Counted from the stretch's first letter, positions 38,763 through 48,018 are shown. The stretch: 51,106 nucleotides of DNA from an uncultured Bermanella sp. (GCA_913058575.1 CAJXRF010000040.1:1-51106), one strand, 5' to 3'. Translations and numbers: made by a program. Notes: generated by a model not told the origin, from the letters alone.

Positions 38763-39757
38763 AAATCCAAATAAAAGAAAAACTTAATGCCTACTACCAA
38801 AACTGGTTGAATAAGCGTTTGCCTCCATCCAGCTCCATTAAATTAACCCAGAAAAGAATTTTTATTATTCCAAATAAAATAGGGCTTTTGTATTTGGCTC
38901 TAATTGGGTTGATTTTTGTAACGGGCGTTAATTATCAAAACAATTTAATATTCAGTTTAAGTGTTTTACTGGTCAGTATCTTTATTACGGCCATCGTTTC
39001 AACCTATCAAAATCTTTCTGGTTTAATCATTACCGCAGGCCACGCAAATTCTGTATTCGTAGGCAAAACCACTGAGCTAAACCTTACCCTGAAGCATTCA
39101 GCCCGTAAAAAGAAACAAGGTTTGTGGATGGGCTTTGATCGCCAGCATGCTAAATCCATGGTGGTTGGTGCAGGATTGGCGAGTTTATCTATCAATTATA
39201 AGCCCACTCAGCGTGGTTATTTAAGCGTGCCCAGAGTGACGCTGTTTAGTCGTTTTCCACTGGGTATCTTAACCTGTTGGACTTGGCTGCGCCTTAAATT
39301 TGATGGGGTTGCGTATCCACGGCCAGTGTTTGTACCTTTTCAGTATGTGGGTGATACACAAGCTGGTGATGAAGCAACTGACAGCATTGTCACCACAGGC
39401 ATTGATGACTTTCACGGGTTTAAAAACTATCAAGCGGGTGATTCATTAAAGCACGTAGCGTGGCGCCAATTTGCAAAAAATGGGGTGTTGCTCACTAAAG
39501 AGTTTGAACAAAGCCAAGCCCAAGGGCATTGGTTAGATTGGTCTGCTTTACCGGGCATGGGAATGGAAGATCGGCTGCAAATATTATGCGGCTGGGTGGT
39601 GCGCTCTTACGAGGATGATCGTGAATTTGGATTGTCTTTGCCTAATCAGAAAATCCCTTTGGCAAGAGGGGATATCCATCGAGATGCGTGTCTTAGGGCC
39701 CTTGCGCTATATGGATTAGCTACCCCCGATCTAAACGGAGGTCATAATGAAAGATGA
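38759..39757 (+). CDS. DUF58 domain membrane protein
   Basis: The 332 residues begin with two membrane helices (about residues 37-55 and 61-80) and end with a DUF58 domain, including the marker GIDDFHGFKNYQAGDSLKHVAWRQFAK. DUF58 proteins accompany MoxR ATPases and are proposed substrates or partners. The GTG start overlaps the moxR stop (GTGA), and its end overlaps the next gene by 11 bases, so translation is coupled. No enzyme activity is established. Confidence 0.9.
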   Translation: MKIQIKEKLNAYYQNWLNKRLPPSSSIKLTQKRIFIIPNKIGLLYLALIGLIFVTGVNYQNNLIFSLSVLLVSIFITAIVSTYQNLSGLIITAGHANSVFVGKTTELNLTLKHSARKKKQGLWMGFDRQHAKSMVVGAGLASLSINYKPTQRGYLSVPRVTLFSRFPLGILTCWTWLRLKFDGVAYPRPVFVPFQYVGDTQAGDEATDSIVTTGIDDFHGFKNYQAGDSLKHVAWRQFAKNGVLLTKEFEQSQAQGHWLDWSALPGMGMEDRLQILCGWVVRSYEDDREFGLSLPNQKIPLARGDIHRDACLRALALYGLATPDLNGGHNER

Positions 39758-41768
39758 TCCGTTGAATCGTCAGTCTCTTGTATTTCTCATGGTCAGTTTA
39801 TGCGCGGCTTTACTATTGCACGCAGAAAGATTACCCATATGGATTATTGCATTGGCTGTGGGTGTAATGGCTTGGCGCTATATGATTTATCAGGGGCGTT
39901 TGTCTAGTCCACACTGGAGTATAAAGGGTGGATTGGTGGTGTTGGGCTTTGTGGGTATTTACCTCACTTATGGCAAACAATTCACTATTGAAAGCATGAC
40001 CTCTTTATTGGTAGCGGGTTTCATTTTAAAGCCCTTAGAAGTGGGTACTCGTCAGCAAAGTTACGTATTAATCTTTTTAAGCTATTTATTAATTAGCTTG
40101 TATTTTTTGTTCGATCAAAGTCCGCTGGGGTATTTATGGGTAATGGGGGTATTGCTGTTTACCTTAGCCACACAAATAACCGTTAACAGCATGGGCATAA
40201 ACCATCAAGAAGAGGCAGCATCTTCTGGTTTTCGATCAGGCGCCATTTGGCAAGCCTGTGTTTTATTTGTTAAATCGTTACCTTTAGCGCTTTTTTTATT
40301 TTTTATACTGCCAAGGCTTGGGCCGTTGTGGAGTATGAATATTTCCACACAAGCTGGCACCATTGGTTTGTCAGACAGTATGTCCCCAGGAGATATTGCA
40401 GAGCTGGGCAAAAGTGATGAGTTGGCCTTTAGGGTTAAATTTTTAAGCAATGAGCCAAATGTTAAGCAATTGTATTGGCGTGCTTTAGTACTGGATTATT
40501 TTGACGGGGATCAGTGGAGCCAAAGCTATAAACCAAAAGTTAATTGGGCATCTAGCAATAAAAAATTAGGTAACTCACTTAACCCTGTTTCTTATGAAAT
40601 AATGATGGAGCCTCATGAGCAGCGCTGGCTTTACGCACTAGGTGTGCCGGCGCCGATCACTTCTGATATTGGTGTGCGAGAGGATGGATTATTAATTGCC
40701 AAAAATAAAATACACAACCCATGGGTATATAAAGCGCAATCTAGCTTCGAAGCTAGGTTAAATGAAACACACCTTTCAAAGCAGGATTATTTGGCGTATT
40801 TGCAATTACCATCTTCCAATAATGAAAGAAGTCGTGAGTTTGCCCAGCAAATTAAAACTCAGGTTGACTCAGCATTTTTGTTCACTCAGGCATTAAAGCA
40901 GTTCATTAGTACCCAGCAATTTTTCTATACGTTATCTCCGGGGGAATTAAATTCAAATTCAACCATAGATGAATTCTTATTTGATACCCAAAAAGGGTTT
41001 TGCGCGCATTTTGCCGGCAGTGTGGTGTATCTCTTGCGCGCTGCAGACATTCCGGCTCGTGTGGTGCTGGGTTATCAAGGGGCCGAGGATAACCCTGTTG
41101 CAGGGTTTTATTCTGTTTACCAATATAATGCCCATGCTTGGGTAGAATATTGGGTAGAGGGAGGTGGTTGGCAACGTATTGATCCAACGGCTTGGGTAGC
41201 GCCTGAGCGAATCGAGCAAGGGGTAGAAAGCGCCTTGAAAAATGAATTCGCTGGTTTTTCTTCAAGTAATCGTTGGTTAAGCTCGGTTAGAAACCAATTC
41301 AATGCGCTTAATTATTATTGGCATGATTGGATGCTAAATTATAAGGGCGATGCGCAGCAAAAGTTGATCTCTAAATGGTTGGGCAACCGAGATCAATATG
41401 AAATGATTGCCATTTATTTAGCCTGCTTTTTCGGTTTGGTGGGTTTGGGTTTTTTGTCTTTGCTTTTTGACTTTAAAGTAAAAACGTTAACCTATGCACA
41501 GAAGCTAAACCGTCAATATCAACAGATTTTTAAATCCAAAGGGCTGGATATTCAAGCGTCTATGACCGTTGCGCAATTGAGTCATAAAGTCATCGCCTAT
41601 CAACCATCTTTAACGCCTGATGTGGAAGCGATTAGGCTGAAAATGGAAGGGGCTTTATACGCTCATGTTGGTGGTCATATGATGAAAGAGGACTACCTAG
41701 AAATAAGGCGATTACTAAAGGGCCTTAACCAAAAGATGCTAAATGCCTCTAAGCTTGAAAAAGAATAA
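39747..41768 (+). CDS. TgpA-type transmembrane transglutaminase-like protein
   Basis: The 673 residues contain about six N-terminal membrane helices, a periplasmic transglutaminase-like domain, and a last helix (about 550-570) followed by a cytoplasmic tail. The papain-like triad is present: Cys419 in GFCAHFAGSVVYLLR, His463 in NAHAWVEYW and the Asp of RIDPTAW. TgpA of P. aeruginosa is essential there, but its reaction is uncertain. It overlaps the DUF58 gene and completes the MoxR-DUF58-TgpA operon, located after metZ in this genome. Confidence 0.92.
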   Translation: MKDDPLNRQSLVFLMVSLCAALLLHAERLPIWIIALAVGVMAWRYMIYQGRLSSPHWSIKGGLVVLGFVGIYLTYGKQFTIESMTSLLVAGFILKPLEVGTRQQSYVLIFLSYLLISLYFLFDQSPLGYLWVMGVLLFTLATQITVNSMGINHQEEAASSGFRSGAIWQACVLFVKSLPLALFLFFILPRLGPLWSMNISTQAGTIGLSDSMSPGDIAELGKSDELAFRVKFLSNEPNVKQLYWRALVLDYFDGDQWSQSYKPKVNWASSNKKLGNSLNPVSYEIMMEPHEQRWLYALGVPAPITSDIGVREDGLLIAKNKIHNPWVYKAQSSFEARLNETHLSKQDYLAYLQLPSSNNERSREFAQQIKTQVDSAFLFTQALKQFISTQQFFYTLSPGELNSNSTIDEFLFDTQKGFCAHFAGSVVYLLRAADIPARVVLGYQGAEDNPVAGFYSVYQYNAHAWVEYWVEGGGWQRIDPTAWVAPERIEQGVESALKNEFAGFSSSNRWLSSVRNQFNALNYYWHDWMLNYKGDAQQKLISKWLGNRDQYEMIAIYLACFFGLVGLGFLSLLFDFKVKTLTYAQKLNRQYQQIFKSKGLDIQASMTVAQLSHKVIAYQPSLTPDVEAIRLKMEGALYAHVGGHMMKEDYLEIRRLLKGLNQKMLNASKLEKE

Positions 41769-41834
41769 CAAAACTGGCGAACAAACTGCCTATAAGACAG
41801 TCTTAGGCATGAATATTTTAAATAGGGGTAGGTT

Positions 41835-42875
41835 GTGCTTGAATCAGTGAAAGAGTATTACGGTCAAGTGTTATCAAGTTCAGATGATTTGCAGACCAAT
41901 GCATGTTGCACAGATGAAGGCATGCCAGAGTTTTTAAAACCTATTTTGTCTAAAGTCCATGACGAAGTCCTGATGCGTTATTACGGTTGTGGCTTAGTGC
42001 TGCCAGAGCAAATGAAAGGTTTAAAGGTTTTAGATTTAGGCTGTGGTGCCGGTCGAGATGTTTATGCTTTGGCGGCCATGGTAGGTGAAGAAGGTGAGGT
42101 GGTGGGTCTGGACATGACCCCTGAGCAACTGGCTGTGGCAAGAGAGTATCAAGATTACCATGCTGAAGTGTTCGGCTTTACAAAAAGCAATGTACAGTTC
42201 ATAGAAGGGGACATTGACGAGCTGCATAAGCTTCCTTTTGATGAAGGTTACTTTGACATCATTGTATCTAACTGTGTCATTAACCTAGTAAAAGATAAGC
42301 AATCGGTTTTAAAGCAGGCCTATGCGTTATTAAAGCCCGGTGGTGAAATGTATTTCTCCGATGTTTATAGCGATAGGCGCATTCCTGAATACCTAGTAAA
42401 AGATGAAGTCTTATATGGTGAATGCTTAAGCGGTGCATTGTACTGGCGTGATTTTCAGGAGTTTTGCCATAAGGCGGGCTTTATAGACCCAAGACTTGTG
42501 AAAGATCGTATTCTCACCATAGAAAATGCCCGTCTGGAAGAAAAAATTGGCCACATGACCTTTTTCAGTGCCACTTATCGTTTGTTCAAGTTAGATAACC
42601 TAGAGCAAGCCTGTGAAGACTATGGTCAAGCCGTTCGCTATAAAGGCAGTGTAGAGCACCACCCCCATTTTTTAGCTCTGGATGGCCATCATAAAATTGA
42701 AACCGGAAAAATCTTTTCTGTGTGCGGGAACACTTACCGCATGCTAAATGAAACCAGATTTAAAGAGCATTTTGATTTCTTTGGTGACTGGAGTACTCAC
42801 TACGGTATTTATCCCGATTGCGGCACGTTAATTCCGTTTAAACTAACCGATGATCAAGGGGTTCCTTGCTGCTAG
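41835..42875 (+). CDS. ArsM-like SAM-dependent methyltransferase (arsenite methyltransferase family)
   Basis: The 346-residue enzyme has the SAM motif VLDLGCGAGRD (65-75) and GDIDELHKLPFDEGYFDIIVSN. Cys24/25 near the start, Cys147 (SNCVINL) and Cys197 (GECLSGAL) match the cysteine pattern of arsenite methyltransferases; the 50-residue spacing of the last two equals that of Cys174 and Cys224 of the Cyanidioschyzon ArsM. A C-terminal part ends in VPCC. It would methylate arsenite using AdoMet and thiols. The start is GTG with AGGGGTAGG upstream. No ars operon adjoins it, and it converges with the HD-GYP gene eight bases away. Confidence 0.82.
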   Translation: MLESVKEYYGQVLSSSDDLQTNACCTDEGMPEFLKPILSKVHDEVLMRYYGCGLVLPEQMKGLKVLDLGCGAGRDVYALAAMVGEEGEVVGLDMTPEQLAVAREYQDYHAEVFGFTKSNVQFIEGDIDELHKLPFDEGYFDIIVSNCVINLVKDKQSVLKQAYALLKPGGEMYFSDVYSDRRIPEYLVKDEVLYGECLSGALYWRDFQEFCHKAGFIDPRLVKDRILTIENARLEEKIGHMTFFSATYRLFKLDNLEQACEDYGQAVRYKGSVEHHPHFLALDGHHKIETGKIFSVCGNTYRMLNETRFKEHFDFFGDWSTHYGIYPDCGTLIPFKLTDDQGVPCC

Positions 42876-42883
42876 TTTACGAC

Positions 42884-45052
42884 TTACCGGCTTGACTGAA
42901 GCATGTAGGGCTCGATATCGGTCACATCCAATTGCTCGGGAGAAAGCACTCTTTTTGCGTATTTCTCCCACACTCGGCCCTTTACGAAAAGCTCGTAAAG
43001 GTCTGGGTCTATGTGTTCATCCTCCACCATTCGCTTCATTATGTTTAACGATAAACTGATTTTCATGGGGTCTTTGTAGGGTCTGTCTTTAGCGGTCAGT
43101 GCTTCAAATATATCGGCAATGGCCATCATGCGCGCAGGAATAGACATTTGATCTCGGGTTAGGCCTCGTGGAAACCCTGAGCCGTTCATTTTCTCGTGGT
43201 GCCCGCCTGCATATTCCGGTACTTTTTTAAGATTCTTAGGGAAGGGCAGTTCTTCTAGCATGTCGATCGTCACAGTCATGTGGTTATTGATAATTTGTCG
43301 CTCTTCCGTCGTGAGTGTGCCGCGCTCTATGCATAGGTTATATATTTCATCTTCGTTAAGTATGTTTTGCAGTTCGCCATTGGCATCGGTCCACTTTATT
43401 TTCGCAATATCTATTACCCTTTGTTTAGATTCCTCTTTCATGAATTCGCCACCTTTGTTACTGGTACGAATAAAGTTTAAGTCGTCATCAATGTCTTTGA
43501 TGCATTGTTCATAATGCTCAAGTAATGACTTTTGTGATTCTGGTTGAGCGATTAATGCTGCTAAGTACTCTACTTTTTTGCATTGTTTTAAAGTGGCAAA
43601 ACGAGCCTCAACTGTGGTGAGGCCATCCTGCATTTTGTCTAGTTTGGTGGCTTTGTTTAAAACGGTATCGGGTGTGGCCAGTTTACCGCAGTCATGCATC
43701 CACGCACTGACTCGCAATTCGTACCACTGGTCTTCATTAAGGTTAAAGTCGTTAAATAGGCCGTCATCTTCACAGCCTGCTTCCGCTAACAATTCCATAA
43801 TAAGTGGCACTCGTTGACAATGGCCACTGGTGTGGGGGCTTTTGGCATCAATGGCTTTTGCAATGGCCCGGATGAAAGCGTCCAATAAATTTTTTAAATC
43901 TTGAACCAATATTTGGTTATTTAAAGCAATGGCAGCGTATAAGGCTAAACCTTTTAGTAAGGGAGTATAGCGTTCAGAAAATGGAATAACATGGTCGGTG
44001 TCTGGGTGCCTTGAATTGATCAACTGCAGTACGCCAATCACATCCTGTTGGTGATTTAATAGCGGCAATGTTAATACACTTTTTGTGCGGTAGTGGGTTT
44101 GCTCGTCAAATTTTCTGGCACCAGAAAAATCGAAATCTTTAGATAAATACACATCAGGAATATTCACTACCTTTTTAGTATTTGCACTGTAGGCCGCCAC
44201 ATTATGCTCGTTCATTTGGCCATCTGCTTCCACCAAGGGAATGCCTGGGAAGGGGATGAGTGTGCCTGTTTTTCCTCCCATGTGAATATCGAGTTTATCG
44301 TTATTAATGATTTCAAAATTCAGTGTGGAATGACCATTTCCATCTGTATTCATTAAATACAAGGTTCCCCCTTCGCTGTGCGTAAGGGATTTGGCTTCAT
44401 GTAAAATACGCTCGATAATTTCTTCCGTGTCGCTGGTAGCGGCTAATTCAATCAGTAACGCTTTTTGTGAATCGCTTACCGTACGGTTTTCAATGGCCAC
44501 TGCAGCAAAGGATGCAAGAGATGAAATTAACGGTTCAATCTCGCGGTCAAATTCGCAAATCTCGCCAGTATCTTCATCTATGGAGTTAATTAATTGTAAT
44601 AAACCAATCAGCTGGTTCATGTCATTTAATAAGGGAACCGCCAAAATAGATTGAGTGCGGTAGCCATTTTCTGCATCAAATTTTTTGGCGCCTGTGAAAT
44701 CAAATTGAGTATCATCATAGGCATCTTTAATATTGATGAGGGTTTTGGCGTGAGCCGTAAAAGCCGCCACATGGCATTGGTTAATGTCGCCACTTTCCTC
44801 AAACAGGTGAATAGCCGGAAATACCGATTCTCCTGGATTCGCAATTAGTCGAAAATTTAAACTGTGGTTATGAACAATAGAGAAATTAAGGGCAGTGGCA
44901 GAGGGACTGTTCACCAGATATAGGGTGCCACCATCGGCTCGAGTAAGCTGCTGCGCTTCATCTAAAATGAGTTCGCATAATCGTGTGATATTGCGCTCGC
45001 TAATTAAGCTGCGGCCAACTTTCACAAGGCTTTGGTAATTTGAATGTAACAT
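42884..45052 (-). CDS. GAF-GAF-HD-GYP protein, putative cyclic-di-GMP phosphodiesterase
   Basis: This 722-residue cytoplasmic protein has two GAF sensor domains (about 20-170 and 205-370, each ending in a TLPLLNHQQDVIGVLQLINS-like strand) and a C-terminal HD-GYP domain (about 395-690). The metal-binding HD is seen in WMHDCGKLATPD. The signature that gives the family its name is changed: HHEKMNGSGFPRGL instead of HHExxDGxGYP, with Asn for Asp and Phe for Tyr. HD-GYP proteins hydrolyse cyclic-di-GMP or related dinucleotides; the changes could alter activity. No GGDEF domain is present. It converges with the ArsM-like gene. Confidence 0.9.
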   Translation of the reverse strand: MLHSNYQSLVKVGRSLISERNITRLCELILDEAQQLTRADGGTLYLVNSPSATALNFSIVHNHSLNFRLIANPGESVFPAIHLFEESGDINQCHVAAFTAHAKTLINIKDAYDDTQFDFTGAKKFDAENGYRTQSILAVPLLNDMNQLIGLLQLINSIDEDTGEICEFDREIEPLISSLASFAAVAIENRTVSDSQKALLIELAATSDTEEIIERILHEAKSLTHSEGGTLYLMNTDGNGHSTLNFEIINNDKLDIHMGGKTGTLIPFPGIPLVEADGQMNEHNVAAYSANTKKVVNIPDVYLSKDFDFSGARKFDEQTHYRTKSVLTLPLLNHQQDVIGVLQLINSRHPDTDHVIPFSERYTPLLKGLALYAAIALNNQILVQDLKNLLDAFIRAIAKAIDAKSPHTSGHCQRVPLIMELLAEAGCEDDGLFNDFNLNEDQWYELRVSAWMHDCGKLATPDTVLNKATKLDKMQDGLTTVEARFATLKQCKKVEYLAALIAQPESQKSLLEHYEQCIKDIDDDLNFIRTSNKGGEFMKEESKQRVIDIAKIKWTDANGELQNILNEDEIYNLCIERGTLTTEERQIINNHMTVTIDMLEELPFPKNLKKVPEYAGGHHEKMNGSGFPRGLTRDQMSIPARMMAIADIFEALTAKDRPYKDPMKISLSLNIMKRMVEDEHIDPDLYELFVKGRVWEKYAKRVLSPEQLDVTDIEPYMLQSSR

Positions 45053-45130
45053 GGCGCCCAGAATTCACTTTCCTAGAATAAGGTTAGCTCAATTATGGGA
45101 CTAAGAGGTGGCGTTTTTAGGTCTATTGGC

Positions 45131-45751
45131 TTATTTCCAGGGACAAAAACAGCCTTTGCCAATGATATTAAAAAAAGGCTTAGCCTTTGATTCTTGGAGC
45201 TTCAGCATTTGGCTATTGATAACACTGGTGCTGGCTTGGCCACAGAAAGCCCCAAAGCCCAATGGCCCAAAATAAATAAGGCGTGCCAAGGGGTCTTCTA
45301 TTAGCAATGAAGGGCTGGCTGGCCAGTGCTTCATTAGGCTTGTATCTAAACTAATAATTTTGGTATCAGGGTTAAGTGCTTGTAAGGAATGCACTTCTTG
45401 CAAGCTTCTATTAGGAATAACAGTAATGTGCTCTATGCCCAATTCTTTGGCCAGGTTGGTGGCGCTTAGGGCATGGGGGCGCGCGAAACGATTACAAAGG
45501 CAATCTGGCTGCCAAAACTGAATGACTCGAGATGAAGTGGTTTTCTGGGGCAAAACAGGGGTGAGTTTAGCGAACCACTTTTCTGTTTGATTCGCTTGCA
45601 AAAACGTGGGGGAATCTTCAGTAAAGCTTTTGATATAGCGCGCTTGGTACCAGCTAGCAAATACCAACAAAGCCAGAAGCCATAAAGCCAAAGCAGCCAT
45701 AATGCTAAAAACCAGCGTTTTGTTGGTTTTTTTAGGTGGGGTTTCTAGCAA
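45131..45751 (-). CDS. Membrane-anchored thioredoxin-like protein (DUF6436-like)
   Basis: The 206 residues have one N-terminal membrane helix (about 14-34) and a periplasmic thioredoxin-like fold with a CxC motif in QPDCLCNRFARPH. This is the position of the CPC-type motif of the DUF6436 group, with Leu in the middle here. Two further cysteines, GKGCFCPWK, end the protein. It starts two bases after the cyclase stop on the same strand, so the two form an operon. The redox partner is unknown. Confidence 0.72.
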   Translation of the reverse strand: MLETPPKKTNKTLVFSIMAALALWLLALLVFASWYQARYIKSFTEDSPTFLQANQTEKWFAKLTPVLPQKTTSSRVIQFWQPDCLCNRFARPHALSATNLAKELGIEHITVIPNRSLQEVHSLQALNPDTKIISLDTSLMKHWPASPSLLIEDPLARLIYFGPLGFGAFCGQASTSVINSQMLKLQESKAKPFFNIIGKGCFCPWK

Positions 45752-45753
45752 GC

Positions 45754-47136
45754 TTAGCCCTGCATTCTACTTTGGGATTTTATCTTAAGGGCGGCGCGCT
45801 CTAGTGCTGCGGCTATTTTATCGCGGTCGTAATTATTAATGCGGTTGGTGTCCATATACATGGAGAAGCCAGGTAATTCATGTTCCACAAAAGAGGTTTT
45901 AGCCGCAAGGTTATGTCTAAAATCGACTACTTGATAAACAGGAACAGGTCTTGAGAACCCTTTGGCTTTAATGTGACCTTTTTCACGGCAAATTATTTTG
46001 TCTTGAATAAGGGCGTAAGACTCATAAGAAAGTAAAATTTCTCCGGCTTCAGCGGCCGCTTCTAATCGGCTAGCCATGTTTACTTCTTTGCCAATAATGG
46101 TGTAATCCATTCGCGCTTCAGTACCAAAATTACCCACGGTGCAATAACCGGTGTTGATGCCCATGCGAATTTCTAAAGGGGTTTTAACCCCTTGGGCTCG
46201 CCATTTTTGCCTTAATACTTTCATGTGTTTGCGCATTTCTATGGCCATGGCCACGCAGGCAAGGGTATCTTTTTTGGCGCCTTGAGTTTTAGGGTCGCCA
46301 AAAAATACCATGATGCTATCGCCAATGTATTTGTCTATGGTGCCGCCATATTTAATGGCGATATTAGTCATTTCGGTGAGATAGTTATTTAACAAATCGG
46401 TCAGCACTTCCGATTCAATTTGCTCTGAAAGAGACGTGAAACCTTTAATATCCGAGAAAAACACCACCAACTTTTTACGTTGAGTTTCTAACACCACTTC
46501 TTGGCTGCCAGAAAAAATCGATTCTAAAACCTGCGGAGAAATATATTTTGAAACCTTGTTGGCCAATACTTTTTGTTCTTGCTCTTGTTGGCGCAGCTCT
46601 AGATGCAGTTTTTCTAAGCGATTGGTTTGTTTGCCAGAATAAAAACCGGCTACAGCCAACTGAATGGTCACGCCGATGGCAGCGCATAGTTCAATATAAA
46701 GAGGGGCTTGCGCGGTGATTTCATAACCAAATAATAGCGTGCCAGCATAGGCACCGCACACAGTGGCGACTAAAGACGCAACCCAAATACCGGGGCGCCC
46801 TAAAGCAATTGATGAAGTATTGGCCATGATGAAAAACAAAATACTGGGCAAAATTGCAAAGTGCATGTGCGCCATTAATAGGCCAATTAATGCACCATCA
46901 ATGCTGAATAAAACAGGGCGACAAAAGTGATTGTGTTTTTCAGGCACATAGCGATGAATTAATAACGCCGTCATGGGATAAAGAATGGCGGTTAAAATAA
47001 TAAATTCACTGTTTTCTTGCCATAAACCTTGGTAGTGAGCCAGTGCTACGGTTAAGGCAATAGCAATAAAAGCAAAACTTCGCGAATAAAAGTCGTGCAG
47101 GGCGATGGAAAAAACTGTTTGATCGGTGTTGGTCAT
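45754..47136 (-). CDS. Membrane-bound class III adenylate/guanylate cyclase
   Basis: The 460 residues have about six N-terminal membrane helices (to about 170) acting as a sensor, a short coiled coil (about 172-190) and a class III cyclase domain (about 215-395). Metal-binding aspartates are seen in FFSDIKGF and IGDSIMVFFGD, and the purine-binding Lys in DKYIGD. Where most bacterial cyclases read YTxIGDxVN this one has DYTIIGKEVN, with Lys at the usual Asp, so the nucleotide preference is uncertain. Ends with a short tail after the cyclase domain. It heads a two-gene operon with a thioredoxin-like protein. Confidence 0.88.
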   Translation of the reverse strand: MTNTDQTVFSIALHDFYSRSFAFIAIALTVALAHYQGLWQENSEFIILTAILYPMTALLIHRYVPEKHNHFCRPVLFSIDGALIGLLMAHMHFAILPSILFFIMANTSSIALGRPGIWVASLVATVCGAYAGTLLFGYEITAQAPLYIELCAAIGVTIQLAVAGFYSGKQTNRLEKLHLELRQQEQEQKVLANKVSKYISPQVLESIFSGSQEVVLETQRKKLVVFFSDIKGFTSLSEQIESEVLTDLLNNYLTEMTNIAIKYGGTIDKYIGDSIMVFFGDPKTQGAKKDTLACVAMAIEMRKHMKVLRQKWRAQGVKTPLEIRMGINTGYCTVGNFGTEARMDYTIIGKEVNMASRLEAAAEAGEILLSYESYALIQDKIICREKGHIKAKGFSRPVPVYQVVDFRHNLAAKTSFVEHELPGFSMYMDTNRINNYDRDKIAAALERAALKIKSQSRMQG

Positions 47137-47214
47137 GTATGGGTATATTTTAGCTGACTGTATATGGCAAAATCACGAACAAAGTATTTAATACGCTAGC
47201 GCCTGCATGTGCAA

Positions 47215-47238
47215 GTTACATCTTGTGTTTGATGTAAC
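47215..47238. promoter_or_regulatory. Inverted repeat operator candidate upstream of the nitroreductase
   Basis: GTTACATC and GATGTAAC form a perfect 8-base inverted repeat with an 8-base spacer, in the divergent gap between the cyclase gene and the nitroreductase gene. The dimension fits binding by a dimeric regulator. The protein is unknown. Confidence 0.5.
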
Positions 47239-47275
47239 ATTATTGACGCACTGCATGTATTACAAGGATAGACCA

Positions 47276-47830
47276 TTGAACCCAGTTATAAAACTTATTC
47301 AAAATCGCGTTTCATGCCCCAGATTAACCCAGCCAGCACCAAGTGAAGGCGAATTAACCGAAATATTCAGTTGTGCCATGCGCGCCCCCGACCATGCGCG
47401 CTTAAGGCCGTGGCGATATCACGTGGTGCAAGGTCAGGCTCGTGAGGCATTAGGTGAGGTATTTGCGCAGGTAGCGCGGGAGGGCGGCGAGTGCAGTGAA
47501 GCCAAAATAGATAAGTGCCGCAACATGCCATTACGGTCCCCTTTAATGGTGGTGGCGGTATGTGAGCCTCAAACCAATAGCAAGGTACCCGAGATAGAGC
47601 AACTGCTGGCAGTAGGGGCAGGGGTGCAAAATATGCAACTTGCCATTAGCTCATTAGGGTATGGATCTGTGTGGCGAACCGGTGAAATGGCCCATGCACC
47701 ATTAGTGAAAGACGCCTTCAATGTCAGTGATCAAGGCCATATAGTGGCTTTTCTTTATATAGGCACCCCTGAAAAAGTCCCTAACAAGCCCGAATTAGAG
47801 ATGGCAAAATACGTGAAACTCTGGAATTAA
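47276..47830 (+). CDS. YdjA-like nitroreductase family flavoprotein
   Basis: This FMN-dependent reductase acts on nitro compounds or quinones with NAD(P)H. The core has APDHARLRPWRYHVV, the FMN-binding PWR segment, and the second half SLGYGSVWRTGEMA. I chose TTG 47276 because AAGGA lies seven bases upstream and the 184 residues match the 183 of E. coli YdjA; the frame is open to 47207, but the added residues (Cys-rich, hydrophobic) look unreal. A perfect inverted repeat lies 38-61 bases before the start. The natural substrate is unknown. Confidence 0.85.
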   Translation: MNPVIKLIQNRVSCPRLTQPAPSEGELTEIFSCAMRAPDHARLRPWRYHVVQGQAREALGEVFAQVAREGGECSEAKIDKCRNMPLRSPLMVVAVCEPQTNSKVPEIEQLLAVGAGVQNMQLAISSLGYGSVWRTGEMAHAPLVKDAFNVSDQGHIVAFLYIGTPEKVPNKPELEMAKYVKLWN

Positions 47831-47851
47831 CGTTATAAATCAACTAATTAC

Positions 47852-47879
47852 TTGCAATTGGCAAAGCCATCAGTAAAAT
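47852..47879 (+). promoter_or_regulatory. Probable promoter of tRNA-Ser
   Basis: TTGCAA (47852-47857) and TAAAAT (47874-47879) are 16 bases apart, with GC-rich ACGCGGCC right after the -10, as often at tRNA promoters. Transcription would start some 45 bases before the tRNA. Confidence 0.5.
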
Positions 47880-47930
47880 ACGCGGCCTTGTTACCCCAAG
47901 CACAGATTTAAACGCATGGGGATGCAAATT

Positions 47931-48018
47931 GGTGAGGTGTCCGAGTGGCCGAAGGAGCACGCCTGGAAAGCGTGTAAACCGCAAGGTTTCGAGGGTTCGA
48001 ATCCCTCCCTCACCGCCA
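47931..48018 (+). tRNA. tRNA-Ser (anticodon GGA)
   Basis: The acceptor arms GGTGAGG and CCTCACC pair fully, followed by G and an encoded CCA. The anticodon stem CACGC/GCGTG holds the loop CTGGAAA, giving anticodon GGA (Ser, codons TCC and TCT). A long variable arm (AAACCGCAAGGTTTC) is as expected for class II serine tRNA. The T loop TTCGAAT is intact. Total 88 bases. An integrase begins 164 bases downstream. Confidence 0.97.
47996..48018 (+). other. Candidate attachment site (attL) in the tRNA-Ser 3' end
   Basis: P4-type integrases recombine at tRNA 3' ends, and the integrase gene lies immediately downstream of this tRNA. The T arm through CCA is therefore the likely crossover sequence. The matching direct repeat, attR, would lie outside the window, so this is inferred. 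Confidence 0.45.
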
